Below are positions 23,801-36,062 of a DNA stretch of 60,749 bases, piece by piece; within the stretch, counting starts at the first letter, position 1, and the number at the start of each line of letters is the position of its first letter. The DNA comes from Nemertoderma westbladi (Eukaryota; Xenacoelomorpha; Nemertodermatida; Nemertodermatidae), in contig JAUCBJ010006455.1 of NCBI GenBank assembly GCA_032718475.1, positions 1 to 60,749 on the forward strand, given 5' to 3'. A program made the position numbers and the translations under genes. The notes under the pieces were generated by a model that worked only from the letters and a program-made list of their open reading frames with translations, had not been told where the DNA came from and did no database searches.

Positions 23801-25434
23801 ATATTTGTACCATTGTACGGTTCTGTAATAAATTATGCTATATATATTATATATAATTATATTATATATATTATATTATATTATGCTTTGTTATTATACT
23901 TTGCACTACTGCATAACCACCAGCAAACTATGTAACAATGTCTGAATATGGTAGTACAGTTGTATAAAAGAGATAGGTTAACACAGCGTAGGAAGTTACC
24001 GGCGGACTAAAGAAAGATACAAAGAAAACCGAGGATGTTTATCCGTCGGGAGTAGTAAAAGTAAAGATACAAAATGTGGAGAAGGAATCGGTAGCCAGCC
24101 TACCGGGTTGAGACGCACTCCACTCCGGCACAGGTAATCGTCGCCGACCGCAATGAACGGCAGAAAATGGAAGAACACAGACGTGAACGTATCTCTTACA
24201 GTAGATGTAGGAAAAAATACGAGTCTCGAGAAATCTTTCATATCCCTGTCCATCTGTACGTCCTTAACAATCAACAAAGTCATAACATTTAACATTTTCA
24301 TTAACATTTGACATTTTTAACATTTAACATTCACATCTTATAAAGTACTAGATTATATGACAATTAATCAATATATTAATGTATCGTATAATCGTATATT
24401 AATGTAACAAAACGATCCCAATCGATATCATTTTAACGCCGTCTGAAAAATAGGATCAAGGTTGCAAACAACACAGACAGTATCGCGCACTGAGGTTGGA
24501 ATAGTAATCAAGAAATCATTATAGTTTGTATCTAGACATTAAAACCGACGCTGGTTAGTTTAACGAAATATTCAATAGGCTGACTATATGGTGGGATAAT
24601 CCCTATGGAATAAGCTCCACCAGATAGTGTTTCTGTGGTATATTGGGTGGTAATCGAAGGTGTTGTATACTGCATCATATACCACCGGCAAAGATAAAAC
24701 CAACGTCTTATTATAATAATATGTTAAGGCAATCAGGTGTGCACTATGTGCAATAAATTATTAATGAGTTTCTATACGGCTTTGTGCTCTATACAGTATA
24801 CAACAATCATCCATACCTCCTAAATACTATTTGCAGTATTTATACTATAGAAAGGGGCAATAAGAAGTCTCCTTCAATTACTTTATTATTTTATTATATA
24901 TTTTTATTACAGACATAATTAATTAGACCATATAATCACAATAATTATAAGTTGAGTATAACACTATAAATGATTAAGAATTCACTGATTGAATTTGGAT
25001 ATATCTAAAAATCGCTTTGTACAATTATTGATGAAAAAATATAGTGGCGCGAAAACTATATTTTACAATATATTTGAATATATTTTTATATTTGAATCCT
25101 ATTTAATGGTATATTAAGCGAACGGTAACGAATATGTATGTTTGAAACACATAATCAAAATTCATTTCACCATACTACTACATCACTACATGTGATGCAG
25201 CAATTATTTTCAGAAAGAAACGCATATTTTATCTGTATCTGTTTAGGTAAACCCAAGTGAGACGAATAGAGCCCATATAATGTACTCTATTCGTAGAAAA
25301 ACGTGATTCATTATAACACTAACTTATTTATAAAATCCTGTTAAATTTTCAGATAACGGGTGTTGGTCATCAGATATTCTGACACATCAACGTCTTCCAA
25401 CCGATCTTCCTGAATTATTGCGCGCCATCTAGCT
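20882..25434. other. AT-rich stretch upstream of the zinc-finger gene
   Basis: No gene is recognised. An AT-only microsatellite lies at about 23838-23884. About 23990-24260 is locally less AT-rich and holds a 103-codon minus frame and a 52-codon plus frame, neither recognisable. At 25351-25352 an AG after TTAAATTTTC is a possible splice acceptor for the 5' UTR of the zinc-finger gene; an in-frame stop at 25410-25412 shows the sequence between it and the ATG is untranslated in that frame. Confidence 0.5.
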
Positions 25435-28400
25435 ATGTTTGGGATTCCTTACACCGGGTTGTCGACGAGTTCTTCCGCGGGTTTATCGTCGAGTTCCCCG
25501 GCTACATCCGATCCTATGAGCGAATTCCGACGGATGGCGGCCCAGTTCCTCCTCCCTCAGTTCGGTAAACCCCACGAATCCCGCCAGCCGGCCGCGGTCC
25601 CGGAGGCCAACGAAACCTTCTCCTTCGTTCTCACAAAGTCCATGATCGTCCAGGGGAACCATGCTAGTAGTCGCTACATCTGCGACGTCTGCAACAACCG
25701 CTTTATGAACCCATACGCCCTGCGTCGTCATTACGTCAGGAAACACATCGCCCCGAAGTATAGACCCACTATCCTCAATGACGACATTCCTATTAATAGC
25801 TCGTACGAGGACTCAACAAGAGGGGTCAATTCTGCTAACGACTCCGCGTCATTGGCTGGAGTAGCCGGTTGTCAAGGTTGGTAAAGGTTATATTTTTATA
25901 TTTTTCCCTTTTAATATAAGCTATTTTACTATAATATATAATGTAAAAGCTACGCTATGTCACTCCAGGACATGCACATATAATTTTATACAAAACATTC
26001 CAAAAATTTATCATTATTTTATAAATAAAATATTATAGAAATTAAAATTAAATCAATTCAAATTTAATTTTTAATATATACAGTATTAAAGTTTTAATAT
26101 AACTAAAATCATTTTCCTTAGGCCAATCTTTAAACAAGATTTATTCCTATCCTTAACATGTAGTCCTATAATAAGGAGTCATTTATATTTTTTTATTTCA
26201 GGTCTTTATACTTGTAACTATTGTGTGGCTGTATTCGATGAGAAACCTGCACTCAAGGTGCACTTAGCGACGCATAACAACGAACGGTTACACGACTGTG
26301 GCGAATGCGGTAGACGATTTGCACTGCGGCAGAATCTCATGATGCATCAAAAGACGCACAACGCGAAGCAGACGCGCAGAGCCCCATCATCCTCCATCAC
26401 TCCGCAGACGAACTTCATCACCGGGAACTTCGTCTGCGACTTCTGCGGTCGGAGTTTCGCTCGGATGCGTTTCCTACGTCGTCACGAACGCGTCCACATC
26501 ATCCCGGGTCATCGGCAACGGGTCACCCTAGCAACCGGGTTGCCACGCTACGACTGCCCCACTTGTATGCGACCTTTCCACAACAAGTTCCATCTGATCA
26601 ACCATGACTGTCGGCGAATCGCCCTGGACGGAATCAAGGCCGGAATCCCCGAGTTCAGAAAGCGAGTCGTCCAATGCGACCTCTGCACAAAGAAATTTAC
26701 CACTCTGAGTAACTTACGCCGCCATCGGGCGTTGGCTCACAAACTACCCACAGAGTCGTACTCGCCAGATAGCACCCCGGAAGAACAAAGCTATCAATAT
26801 CTCAACAAATTTAACCTCCAAAAATATCATAAACGTGACACTAATTTTAAAGAATTCACCCCGGATTGCTTCAACTTTCAAGGTGACCAAATTGCGGCTA
26901 TAGACCTCACATCATCAACCCCTCTTGACTTTAGTCTAAAGAACATGATGTCACACGCATGTAGCGTTTGTAACCAAGGTTTCTCTGGAAAAGCGGCCCT
27001 GATTGACCACGTTTCTTCTCACGCCTCCACTTTTCCATATAAGTGTGACGTATGTCTGTGTCTGTTCGCGAGACCTGGAGATCTGCTGGCCCATTACAGC
27101 CAATACCACGCCGGTAATCCCACCTCACTCATGGGAAGCGCTGAATCACTCCCCGCATTACCTGTATCAGACGTTTCCATGAAAAACGCAAATGAGAATC
27201 AATTGGCTGTTGATCAGATTTTATTAGCCAATGAGGCCGCACGGAAGTTGGCAGTGCCTTCTCAGACTTTCAACAACTTCATGGACGCCTACGGGATGAT
27301 ATTTGCGTCGGGCGACCCTAAGCAAAATATCGAAGAAGATGCGAAGCCTCTAAATATTCAACCACCGCAAACATATCCCGGGAGTGATAAAATCGGGAAT
27401 AACCCAAATTATGAAGTGACTGACGATATCAATAATGGTGCCATCGTTAATCCGTTGATAGTAACGAAAAATCCACCGCCAAGAATCGGCCCAATGAAAC
27501 TTAAGAAATGCCACAACCTAATTGCTATGGGTTACAAACAGCAACAGGCCCGACACAAACTCATGCAAGCCAAGTACAGACTGAGGGCAAAACTAATCCG
27601 ATCCTTGCAAAACGCGGCTTTTACCAATAATCAGCAACCACGGGAACTTAATGGGAACCAAATTGATTTCCCTAAAATTTACACCCCTTATGATACTACA
27701 CACCAGTGTAAGACATGTCTCAAACGCTTCTCCAAGCAGCAAAATCTGGCCGCTCATATGGAGACAGAATGCCTTCAGAAATCACCAGTCTCCACAGCAA
27801 CGCCGCAATGTTCTAGAAGCGCCTTTGATATTAACCAGTCGCCTAGCAACCATATCATAAGCAAGAACCATTCACCAACCCCCGCCGTTTCTATAGAAAC
27901 CAATATAAACAAACCAACATTGTTCCCAATATCGCCAACCTCCGCTTTCACAGCCAATCAGCATCTCCCAAAAATGGCCCAGTTTTCTTCTTCTCTATGC
28001 CCTCCGACGACGGGCGCTGGAATTTTCTCCCATCTCAACCTCCCGACGGCCAACCTGTCATCTTACTTCCTAGGGAGCCAACCACACCATACGTTCCACA
28101 GCCCAGCGCTAGGCGGCGTTATCAACCACTCCACAACGGCGGGTTTCCCACACTCCATGGTCCCGCCTGTTTCCGGTTCCACCGCCTTCCAAGGCAAAAC
28201 GGTTCGACAGATCCTCGACATGGTTTACGGACGCAACTCCATGTTCGCATCGCTCATGGGTCAACTACCTAATGACGTCATAAAGCCTCCCTTCGGATCT
28301 TATAACTTCATGACGGGCAACCAATACAGCCATGATCCCTCCCTTCACATAAAGTTAGCCGCGACCAGCCCAGAGAAATCGGGAAAATCCTCGGATTCGG

Positions 28401-28861
28401 GGTTCGGTGCTACTAAAAGGGAACATCGACGAAACCCGGAGTACTACCCTCCCGATGGATCGAAACCGTTCGAGTGCGAACTCTGTTCCCAGAGGTTCCG
28501 ACGCAAGTGTCATCTCGCAAGGCACATGATTATCCACTCGGAAGGCCGTCAGTACCGAGCCTTCCCTTGCCGTCTGTGTAACCTCGAGTTTACCAGCCAA
28601 TCCAGTCTCTACATGCACCGTCGCAAGTCTCACAGTTCCAGTTTCGGGGCGGGGTTCAGCTTTCAGGGAAGTCCGCCGGATTTCGGCAGTGAACTTCTTC
28701 CTGCGATGGGCACCGAATCCGGCCAGGCATTCCATCCTGATTCAAACCAGCCGTTTCGCCCTGATGTGAAGCCGCAATTCTCACCTCCAGCTAGCGACCT
28801 CAGTCGCTTTAACTCAAACATTACCGAACGCCTTCGTTTGTCTGACATTAAAGTGGAATAA
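25435..28861 (+). CDS. C2H2 zinc-finger protein, 11 fingers, two coding exons
   Basis: Exon 1 is 25435-25876 and exon 2 is 26202-28861. The donor AAG|GTTGGT and acceptor TTTCAG|GT keep the frame and give about 1033 residues. The start is the first ATG after an in-frame stop at 25410. Fingers lie at about residues 81-104, 150-172, 178-200, 224-246, 264-286, 304-327, 399-421, 427-450, 648-671, 904-926 and 935-958. Those at 264 and 648 end in HxxxC-like or otherwise atypical forms. PLDFSLK (388-394) resembles the PxDLS motif that binds the CtBP corepressor. The last four residues, IKVE, match the SUMO consensus. The basic stretch at about 579-615 (MKLKKCHNL onward) is predicted helical. The protein is probably a nuclear DNA-binding transcription regulator. 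Linkers between fingers are long and non-standard, so it is not a KRAB-like tandem array. I cannot name an orthologue. The exons are clearly richer in GC than their flanks. Confidence 0.9.
25877..26201 (+). other. Intron of the zinc-finger gene
   Basis: A 325-bp AT-rich intron. Using the stronger-looking GTAAAG at 25881 as donor would break the frame to exon 2. GTTGGT at 25877 preserves it and continues directly into a finger (YTCNYC), so 25877 is preferred. The acceptor follows the pyrimidine-rich TTTTTTTATTTCAG. Confidence 0.8.
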
Positions 28862-29517
28862 CCTTATATTTCAAAATTTAATATTATCATTTGCTGCAAA
28901 TAATTTATATAACCGCCAAAAATATAAGAAATATGTATTGAAATATTTATTTTGAAAACTGAAACGTGTGATTAAATTAGCACAACAAATATGTTTATTT
29001 ATTTAGCTAGATAGAATGGTGTTGGATATTTATTATAACAAGTTTTAATGTACAACAGCAGATTAATAGCGATTCCTTCCTAGTAACTAATACATTTATA
29101 AATTATTGTTAATGTTGATTGTTTTTTTCATGTTTCATTTTCGTTACAATATTCACTCATCATTAAAATTTGTTAAGATGTTTTAGTTAATTTATATTAT
29201 TACGGATAAGGCCAGTTTACGTTAAAAGTAGTGTAACTTTAAAACTTATTGTTTAGGTTGACATTTTATGTTTAGACTTAGAAGATTTAATCGTTAGAAT
29301 AAAACGATACGTTTTAGACAATATAGAAATTTAATATTGTGTTAATCCACAATATTAGTAATATTTATACAGCTTCCTATCATGTTGCTATTCTTAGTTA
29401 TGAAATGCTATTGGGAACAATTTTCATAACATTATTGTAGTAGACAAATTATGATGCCGTGGTATTATGGCATGAGGAAAAATATAGTAACTATTAATTA
29501 CATTGAAACCAAATAGC
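28862..29517. other. 3' flank of the zinc-finger gene, AT-rich
   Basis: This is probably the 3' UTR, then the tail-to-tail gap to a minus-strand gene. AATAAA at 29298-29303 is a candidate poly(A) signal about 440 bp past the stop. Nothing else is recognised. Confidence 0.5.
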
Positions 29518-29556
29518 TTTATTTTCTTTGTTTCTCATCGAATACGTAATTTTATT
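29518..29556 (-). terminator. Candidate poly(A) signals for the minus-strand exon
   Basis: On the minus strand AATAAA occurs twice just after the stop codon: at 29556-29551, two bases past the stop, and at 29523-29518. The second is the more plausible working signal by distance. They lie tail-to-tail with the zinc-finger gene. Confidence 0.5.
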
Positions 29557-29557
29557 C

Positions 29558-29683
29558 TTAAAACTGCCTCTCCTTATCGAAAATGTAAACTCCGCTGACT
29601 CCATCTGTTGGGTTTAGGTTTCTCTTTAAGGTTACTCTTCTCCCCGCGCCCGCCGTTGCGTTTACGGTGGAGATGTCGTTCCG
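29558..29683 (-). CDS. Terminal coding exon of an unrecognised gene (partial)
   Basis: On the minus strand an acceptor-like ATCTTTGTTCAG is followed by 41 in-frame codons and TAA. The peptide starts RNDISTVNATAGAG and ends SGVYIFDKERQF; it is rich in Arg and Lys in the middle. The exon is markedly richer in GC than its surroundings and is followed by two AATAAA signals, together a convincing last-exon signature. The splice phase is 0. I do not recognise the protein. Upstream exons should lie to the right (above 29690) but I could not identify them; the 42-bp minisatellite at 31339 may sit in an intron. It is short, so chance is possible. Confidence 0.55.
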   Translation of the reverse strand, partial: RNDISTVNATAGAGRRVTLKRNLNPTDGVSGVYIFDKERQF

Positions 29684-29686
29684 CTG

Positions 29687-31338
29687 AACAAAGATACACC
29701 GCCAATTAACAAAGTGATGAGATAATTAGCTTAGGGGAAATATAGCAGAGGTATGGTTGCTATCTGATATGTGATAGCAGCTGTACCATATAACATCACT
29801 GTTTTTTTCCCGGGTAAATAAAATCACAAAATAATCATATTTTTCTTTTCCTCCCGGCGGGATTTAAAGTGCAATATTAAATCCTGAAATCTCAGCTAAA
29901 GCGCGGGATATAAAGCGGGATATAAAGCGGGATATAAAGCAATTTTAAGAATAAAAACTTTCGAGATTCATCAATCATAGTGAGGATAATAATTAATCGA
30001 GTTCATATGAAATTTATTTCGTATTTTTTGGTCTTAAAAACATAATTTTGTTTTTTATCAGTCGTATGTAAAGGCGCCTAACGCGTTTACAATAGTTAAT
30101 TTCACTAAATAAATAAAATGAGTGAAAAAATATACAATAATTAATAACTTATTTTACAATTATTATGTAGTTTACTGTGGTGCATTTGTCCACAAGGAAG
30201 GCAGCATTAACTTGTCACCAATGTCAAGAGGCATTACGGCCGTCATTATCTGTTCACCTAGATGATTTACTACGGCGGAGAGGTCCTCAAGAATATATAA
30301 AACTTGAAACAGAAGTAAACAGAAGTTTAATGCCGATATTACTATTTATTGTATCTAAGTAGGACTAATGATTCAGTTTTAGACATTCCAAACAATATGA
30401 ATTGTGCTTTCCACAAAAATCTTTATTTATTATAGCTGCCGTTTATTAAATAACATTATATTACTAGCATATTTACATAAATACACATTCCAACTTCCAA
30501 AATTAATTGCTATCATTATACTCCTGAACAATATATTCTAGAGCATTATTAATATTATTTATTCTATAACGTGTAACAATAAATATAATTTGAACTTTGC
30601 AGTTATATAAACTTATTGCTGTGTATAACCTACTTTATCGTGATATAATTATTATATCTTCAGAATCATGCATTCTTATATGATATTTGGTATTAAACTT
30701 TCAGTTTTCCTCCAACAGGGGTGACCTGCCTCCATGACCTACTATAGGCGTGCAAGTGACGCAGTACAGTGGGAGTGCACCAGTGCAATGCATATACCAC
30801 ATACAGAATAATACACTACATTACCGGACCAGTACCAGAGTACTGCAGTACTGAAATAAAAGTGCACTGGCTGGCACTTAGAATTCTCGACTGACAAATT
30901 GACCATATTTGAAAATAACCACAATTTTATAAACCTTGCCAATGAAATCAGCTCATTCTAAAACCTCAGAAGCCAAACTATACGGCCAAATTACCACTTT
31001 TGGCTATTTGAAAATTTCGAGCTACTTGTAATTTTTGTGCTCTTTTAGTGTCTATTATAAAATAAACAATGAAGAATTTATTCTAATTTCGTTTTCGATT
31101 ACTACTAATGAATTTGACTAACCGAAAAAAGCATATGGTTTAATGGTTATACCAAAGTTTTTGAAGGGTGATGTTTGTATTTTAGTCATTTTATCAATTT
31201 AGAAAGGTGCTGATATGGTATGGATGCCTAAAACTCCTCATATCTCGAAAACTACTGGAGCTATTAACTTTTTATTTGTCTCATCTGAAAGAGGACATAA
31301 TTTTAGTTAGCTATCAAAGAGAAATAACTGGTAAATAA
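29687..31338. other. AT-rich stretch, no gene recognised
   Basis: It includes three tandem copies of the 12-mer GCGGGATATAAA (29903-29938). A 61-codon plus frame at 30177-30362 is slightly richer in GC than its surroundings, but has no recognisable domain or splice context. It may contain intron sequence of the minus-strand gene ending at 29558. Confidence 0.45.
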
Positions 31339-34300
31339 TAATTGTTCCAGGGCCAGTAGACCTGTGAATGTTAGGTCGACCAATTATTCCAGGACCAGTA
31401 AACCTGTGAATGTTAGGTCGACCAATTGGTCCAGAACCAGTAGACCTGTGAATGTTAGGTCGACCAATTGTTCCAGGACCTGTAGACCTGTGAATGTTAG
31501 GCCGACCAATTGTTCCAGGACCAGTATACCTATGAATGTTAGGTCGACCAATTGTTCCAGGACCAGTAAACCTGTGAATGTTAGGCCGACCAATTGTTCC
31601 AGGACCAGTAGACCTATGAATGTTAGGTCGACCAATTGTTCCAGGACCAGTAAACCTGTTATTGTTAGGTCGACCAATTGTTCAAGGACCAGTAGACCTA
31701 TGAATGTTAGGCCTACCAATTGTTCCAGGACCAGTAGACCTGTGAATGTTAGTTCAACCAATTGTTCCAGCACCAGTAGACCTATGAATGTTAGGTCGAC
31801 CAATTATTCCAGGACCAGTAAACCTGTGAATGTTAGGCCGACCAATTATTCCAGGACCAGTAAACCTGTTAATGTTAGGTCGAGCAATTGTTCCAGAACC
31901 TGTAGACCTGTTAATGTTAGGCCGACCAATTGTTCCAGGACCAGTAAACCTGTTATTGTTAGGTCGACCAATTGTTCAAGGACCAGTAGACCTATGAATG
32001 TTAGGCCTACCAATTGTTCCAGGACCAGTAGACCTGTGAATGTTAGTTCAACCAATTGTTCCAGCACCAGTAGACCTATGAATGTTAGGCCGACCAATTG
32101 TTCCAGGACCAGTAAACCTGTTATTGTTAGGTCGACCAATTGTTCAAGGACCAGTAGACCTATGAATGTTAGGCCTACCAATTGTTCCAGGACCAGTAGA
32201 CCTGTGAATGTTAGTTCAACCAATTGTTCCAGCACCAGTAGACCTATGAATGTTAGGTCGACCAATTATTCCAGGACCAGTAAACCTGTGAATATTAGGC
32301 CGACCAATTATTCCAGGACCAGTAAACATGTTAATGTTAGGTCGAGCAATTGTTCCAGAACCAGTAGACCTGTTAATGTTAGGCCGACCAATTGTTCCAG
32401 GACCAGTAGACCTGTGAATGTTAGGCCTACCAATTGTTCCAGGACCAGTAGACCTGTGAATGTTAGTTCAACCAATTGTTCCAGGACCAGTAAACCTGTT
32501 ATTGTTAGGTCGACCAATTGTTCAAGGACCAGTAGACCTATGAATGTTAGGCCTACCAATTGTTCCAGGACCAGTAGACCTGTGAATGTTAGTTCAACCA
32601 ATTGTTCCAGCACCAGTAGACCTATGAATGTTAGGTCGACCAATTATTCCAGGACCAGTAGACCTGTGAATGTTAGGCCGACCAATTGTTCCAGGACCAG
32701 TAAACTTGTGAATGTTAGGCCGACCAATTGTTCCAGGACCAGTAAACCTGTGAATGTTAGGCCGAGCAATTGTTCCAGGACCAGTAAACCTGTGAATGTT
32801 AGGCCGACCAATTGTTCCAGGACCAGTAAACCTGTGAATGTTAGGCCGACCAATTGTTCCAGGATCAGTAAACCTGTAAATGTTAGGCCAACCAATTGTT
32901 CTAGGACCAGTAGACTTGTGAATGTTAGGCCGACCAATTGTTCCAGGACCAGTAGACCGGTGAATGTTAGGGCGACCTAATTGTTCCAGCACCAGTAGAA
33001 TTGTAAATTTTAGGCCGACCAATTGTTCCAGGACCAGTAAACCTGTGAGTGTTAGGCCGACCAATTGTTCCAGGACCAGTAGACCTGTGAATATTAGGCC
33101 GACCAATTGTTCCAGGTCCAGTAGACCGGTGAATGTTAGGTCGACCTAATTGTTCCAGGAGCAGTAGAACTATGAATGTTAGGTCGACCAATTGTTCCAA
33201 GACCAGTAGACCTGTGAATGTTAGGCCGACCAATTGTTCCAGGACCAGTAGACCTGTGAATGTTAGGCCGTTCAATTGTTCCAGGACCAGTAAACCTTTG
33301 AATGTTAGGTCGACCAATTGTTCCAGAACCAGTAGACCTGTGAATGTTAGGCCGACCAATTGTTCCAGGACCAGTAGACCTGTGAATGTTAGGCCGACCA
33401 ATTGTTCCAGGACCTCCTGTTAATGTTAGGCCGACCAATTGTTCCAGGACCAGTAAACCTGTGAATGTTAGGCCGACCAATTGTTCCAGGACCAGTAGAC
33501 CTGTGAATGTTAGGCCGACAAATTGTTCCAGGACCACTAGACCTGTGAATGTTAGGCCGACCAATTGTTCCAGGACCGGTAGACCTGTGAATGTTAGGCC
33601 GACCAATTGTTCCAGGACCAGTAGACCGGTAAATGTTAGGTCGACCTAATTGGTCCAGCACCAGTAGACCTGTGAATGTTAGGTCGACCAATTGTTCCAG
33701 GACCAGTAAACCTGTGAATGTTAGGCCGACCAATTGTTCCAGGATCAGTAAACCTGTGAATGTTAGGCCGACCAATTGTTCCAGGACCAGTAGACCTGTG
33801 AATGTTAGGCCGACCAATTGTTCCAGGACCAGTAGATCTGTGAATGTTAGGTCGACCAATTGTTCCAGGACCAGTAAACCTGTGAATGTTAGGCCGACCA
33901 ATTGTTCCAGGACCAGTAAACCTGTGAATTTTAGGCCGACCAATTGTTCCAGGACCAGTAGACCTGTGAATGTTAGGCCGACCAATTGTTCCAGGACCAG
34001 TAGACCTGTTAATGTTAGGCCGACCAATTGTTCCAGGACCAGTAGACCTGTGAATGTTAGGCCGAACAATTGTTCCAGGACCAGTAGACCTGTGAATGTT
34101 AGGCCGACAAATTGTTCCAGGACCAGTAGACCGGTGAATGTTAGTTCGACCTAATTGTTCCAGGACCAGTAGAACTGTGAATGTTAGGTCGACCAATTGT
34201 TCCAAGACCACTAGACCTGTGAATGTTAGGTCGACCAATTGTTCCAAGACCAGTAGACCTGTGAATGTTAGGCCGACCAATTGTTCCAAGACCAGTAGAC

Positions 34301-34377
34301 CTGTGAATGTTAGGCCGACCAATTGTTCCAGGACCAGTAGACCTGTTAATGTTAGGCCGACCAATTGTTCCAGGACC
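31339..34377. repeat. 42-bp minisatellite, about 72 units
   Basis: The unit is AATGTTAGGCCGACCAATTG, then TTCCAGGACC, then AGTAGACCTGTG. At 42 bp (14 codons) the frame is kept from unit to unit, so 31364-32980 stays open for 538 codons on the plus strand with period NVRPTNCSRTSRPV. Minus frames of up to 256 codons are open too. Four units carry the same one-base insertion, GACCTAATTG (near 32972, 33144, 33644, 34147), each of which shifts the frame. Variants such as GTTATTGTTAGG recur at 31657, 31951, 32119 and 32497, always at multiples of 42, showing block duplication. No start context, unique domain or splice signals support a gene. Confidence 0.96.
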
Positions 34378-34915
34378 CAATGTTTGGACGTTGATTTCAT
34401 CAACAATGACTTATTACGTCTGCACTCTCCGACGTACTACAGACTTACGTAGATTTTTTAAATTCTGAGAATTCCGAGCTATACAATTGATAATAGTCTC
34501 ACAGCGTGATTGGTTGAATTACCCAACCCAGTGCCATACTGCCCTACTGTCACCCTACTGTGGACCACACACGACCAATGTGGCTGAAGGGTTCCACAAC
34601 GGACTACACAGCCGCATTGCTTATTGCCACCCGAGTCTTGGAGAACTGATTTGAGTTTTTTCCAATCAAAGCACAGTATAACATTTCCGAAGTCTCGCGA
34701 GATTCAAGAATAGGATACACATGTACGTACAGTACAGGCTGAGATGGCCTTGTTTAACGATTTCATGACAGTAACAAATGGGGCTATTAGCTTCATGGAT
34801 TTATTTAACTATATAACCTATCTGGTGGAGGTTGGAATTCTACCCCAAATCTGAAATGAATAACTGCAATTAAAATTATTCATATTTCGCAATATTATTC
34901 CTTATTCTTACTATT
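34378..34915. other. No gene recognised
   Basis: A moderately AT-rich spacer between the minisatellite and the fold-back element. No coding or RNA signal was seen. Confidence 0.45.
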
Positions 34916-35939
34916 ATTATACACCATGACCCGTAATATAGTGTCATTTTCTGATGACACTGACCCCCCCCCCCCCCCCCAAATTTTTCTTCAAATCTTT
35001 ATCATATTGCTTGAAATTTGAAACACAACTAGTTCAACTCACCGTGGTTGTTACCATGAAGCCGGAATTTTCGATTTCGCCTTTAAATTTTATTTATAAG
35101 CGTTTTAAAAAAGTGTCTTTTGCGAAATCGAACCCTCTGTATCATTGCCATTCTTCACTTTAGTCGTAATTTTTTCATATCAATAGAAAGCTTGTGTTGA
35201 AAGGATTCCAAATATGTAGCAATATCTGAATTTCATTGAGAAACAGCTGAGAAATAGGCGTTCAAAGATTGCAAGAATTATTGTTCACTGCAGGCCATTT
35301 ATTCTATTTAATAAATACACAATATTCTGGAACAATTTGTTTATGTATGATTAGCTACGCAATATAGATATAGACCACGCTATGCGCTAACCGGTTAACC
35401 GTTGAGACCACGCTATGCGCTAACCGGTTAACCGTTGAGACCACGCTATATATAGGCTTATATATAGGCATACCGCTGTTGCCTACCAACTCATAAAATA
35501 AATAACACGTTCTAGAATTTTGTGTATTTATTAAATAGAATAAATGGCCTGAAGCGAACAATAATTCTTTCAATCTTTGAACGCATATATCTCAGCTGTT
35601 TCTCAACGAAATTCAGATATTGCTACATATTTGGAATCCTTTCAACGCAAGCTTTCTATTGATGTGAAAACTTACGACTTACGACGAAATTACGACTAAA
35701 GTGAAGAATGGCAATGATACAGAGGGTGCGATTTCGCAAAATACACTTTTTTAAAACGCTTATAAATAAAATTTAAAGGCGAAATCGAAAATTCCGGCTT
35801 CATGGTAACAACCACGCTCAGTTGAACTAGTTGTGTTTCAAATTTCAAGCAATATGATAAAGATTTGAAGAAACATTTGGGGGGGGGGGGGTCCGTGTCA
35901 TCAGAAAATGACACTATATTACGGGTCCTGGTGTATAAT
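34916..35939. mobile_element. Fold-back DNA element with arms of about 420 bp
   Basis: The left arm (34916 to about 35336) is the reverse complement of the right arm (about 35508-35939) at high identity. The outermost words are ATTATACACCA and its complement. Each arm carries a long poly-C (18 C near 34963) or poly-G (near 35880) tract, then a segment that happens to be open (SYCLKFETQLVQL in both). The roughly 170-bp centre contains a 33-bp tandem duplication holding GCTAACCGGTTAACCG, itself a palindrome. No transposase is present. This fits a non-autonomous fold-back/MITE-type transposon; two head-to-head copies of one element is the alternative. The target duplication could not be fixed (TA is possible). 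Confidence 0.85.
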
Positions 35940-36062
35940 TTACTAATTTGTATCACCTAACACTAACATATAGTTATTATTGTATTTCTATTTTAAAATA
36001 ATATACTACAGTATTATTATATTTACATTCAAATATTTCCTTTTCTAAGTTGACGACATGGT

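Noticed and set aside
23996-24307. 103-codon minus frame and overlapping plus frames
   Set aside because: Locally less AT-rich but no recognisable domain, no convincing splice signals, and frames broken on both strands.
30177-30362. 61-codon plus frame with CHQCQEALRPSL
   Set aside because: A single CxxC does not make a zinc finger; no flanking exon signals were seen.
31364-32980. Plus-strand 538-codon frame as a gene
   Set aside because: It is entirely 42-bp repeat, and the minus strand is open as well. Openness follows from the repeat length being divisible by three.
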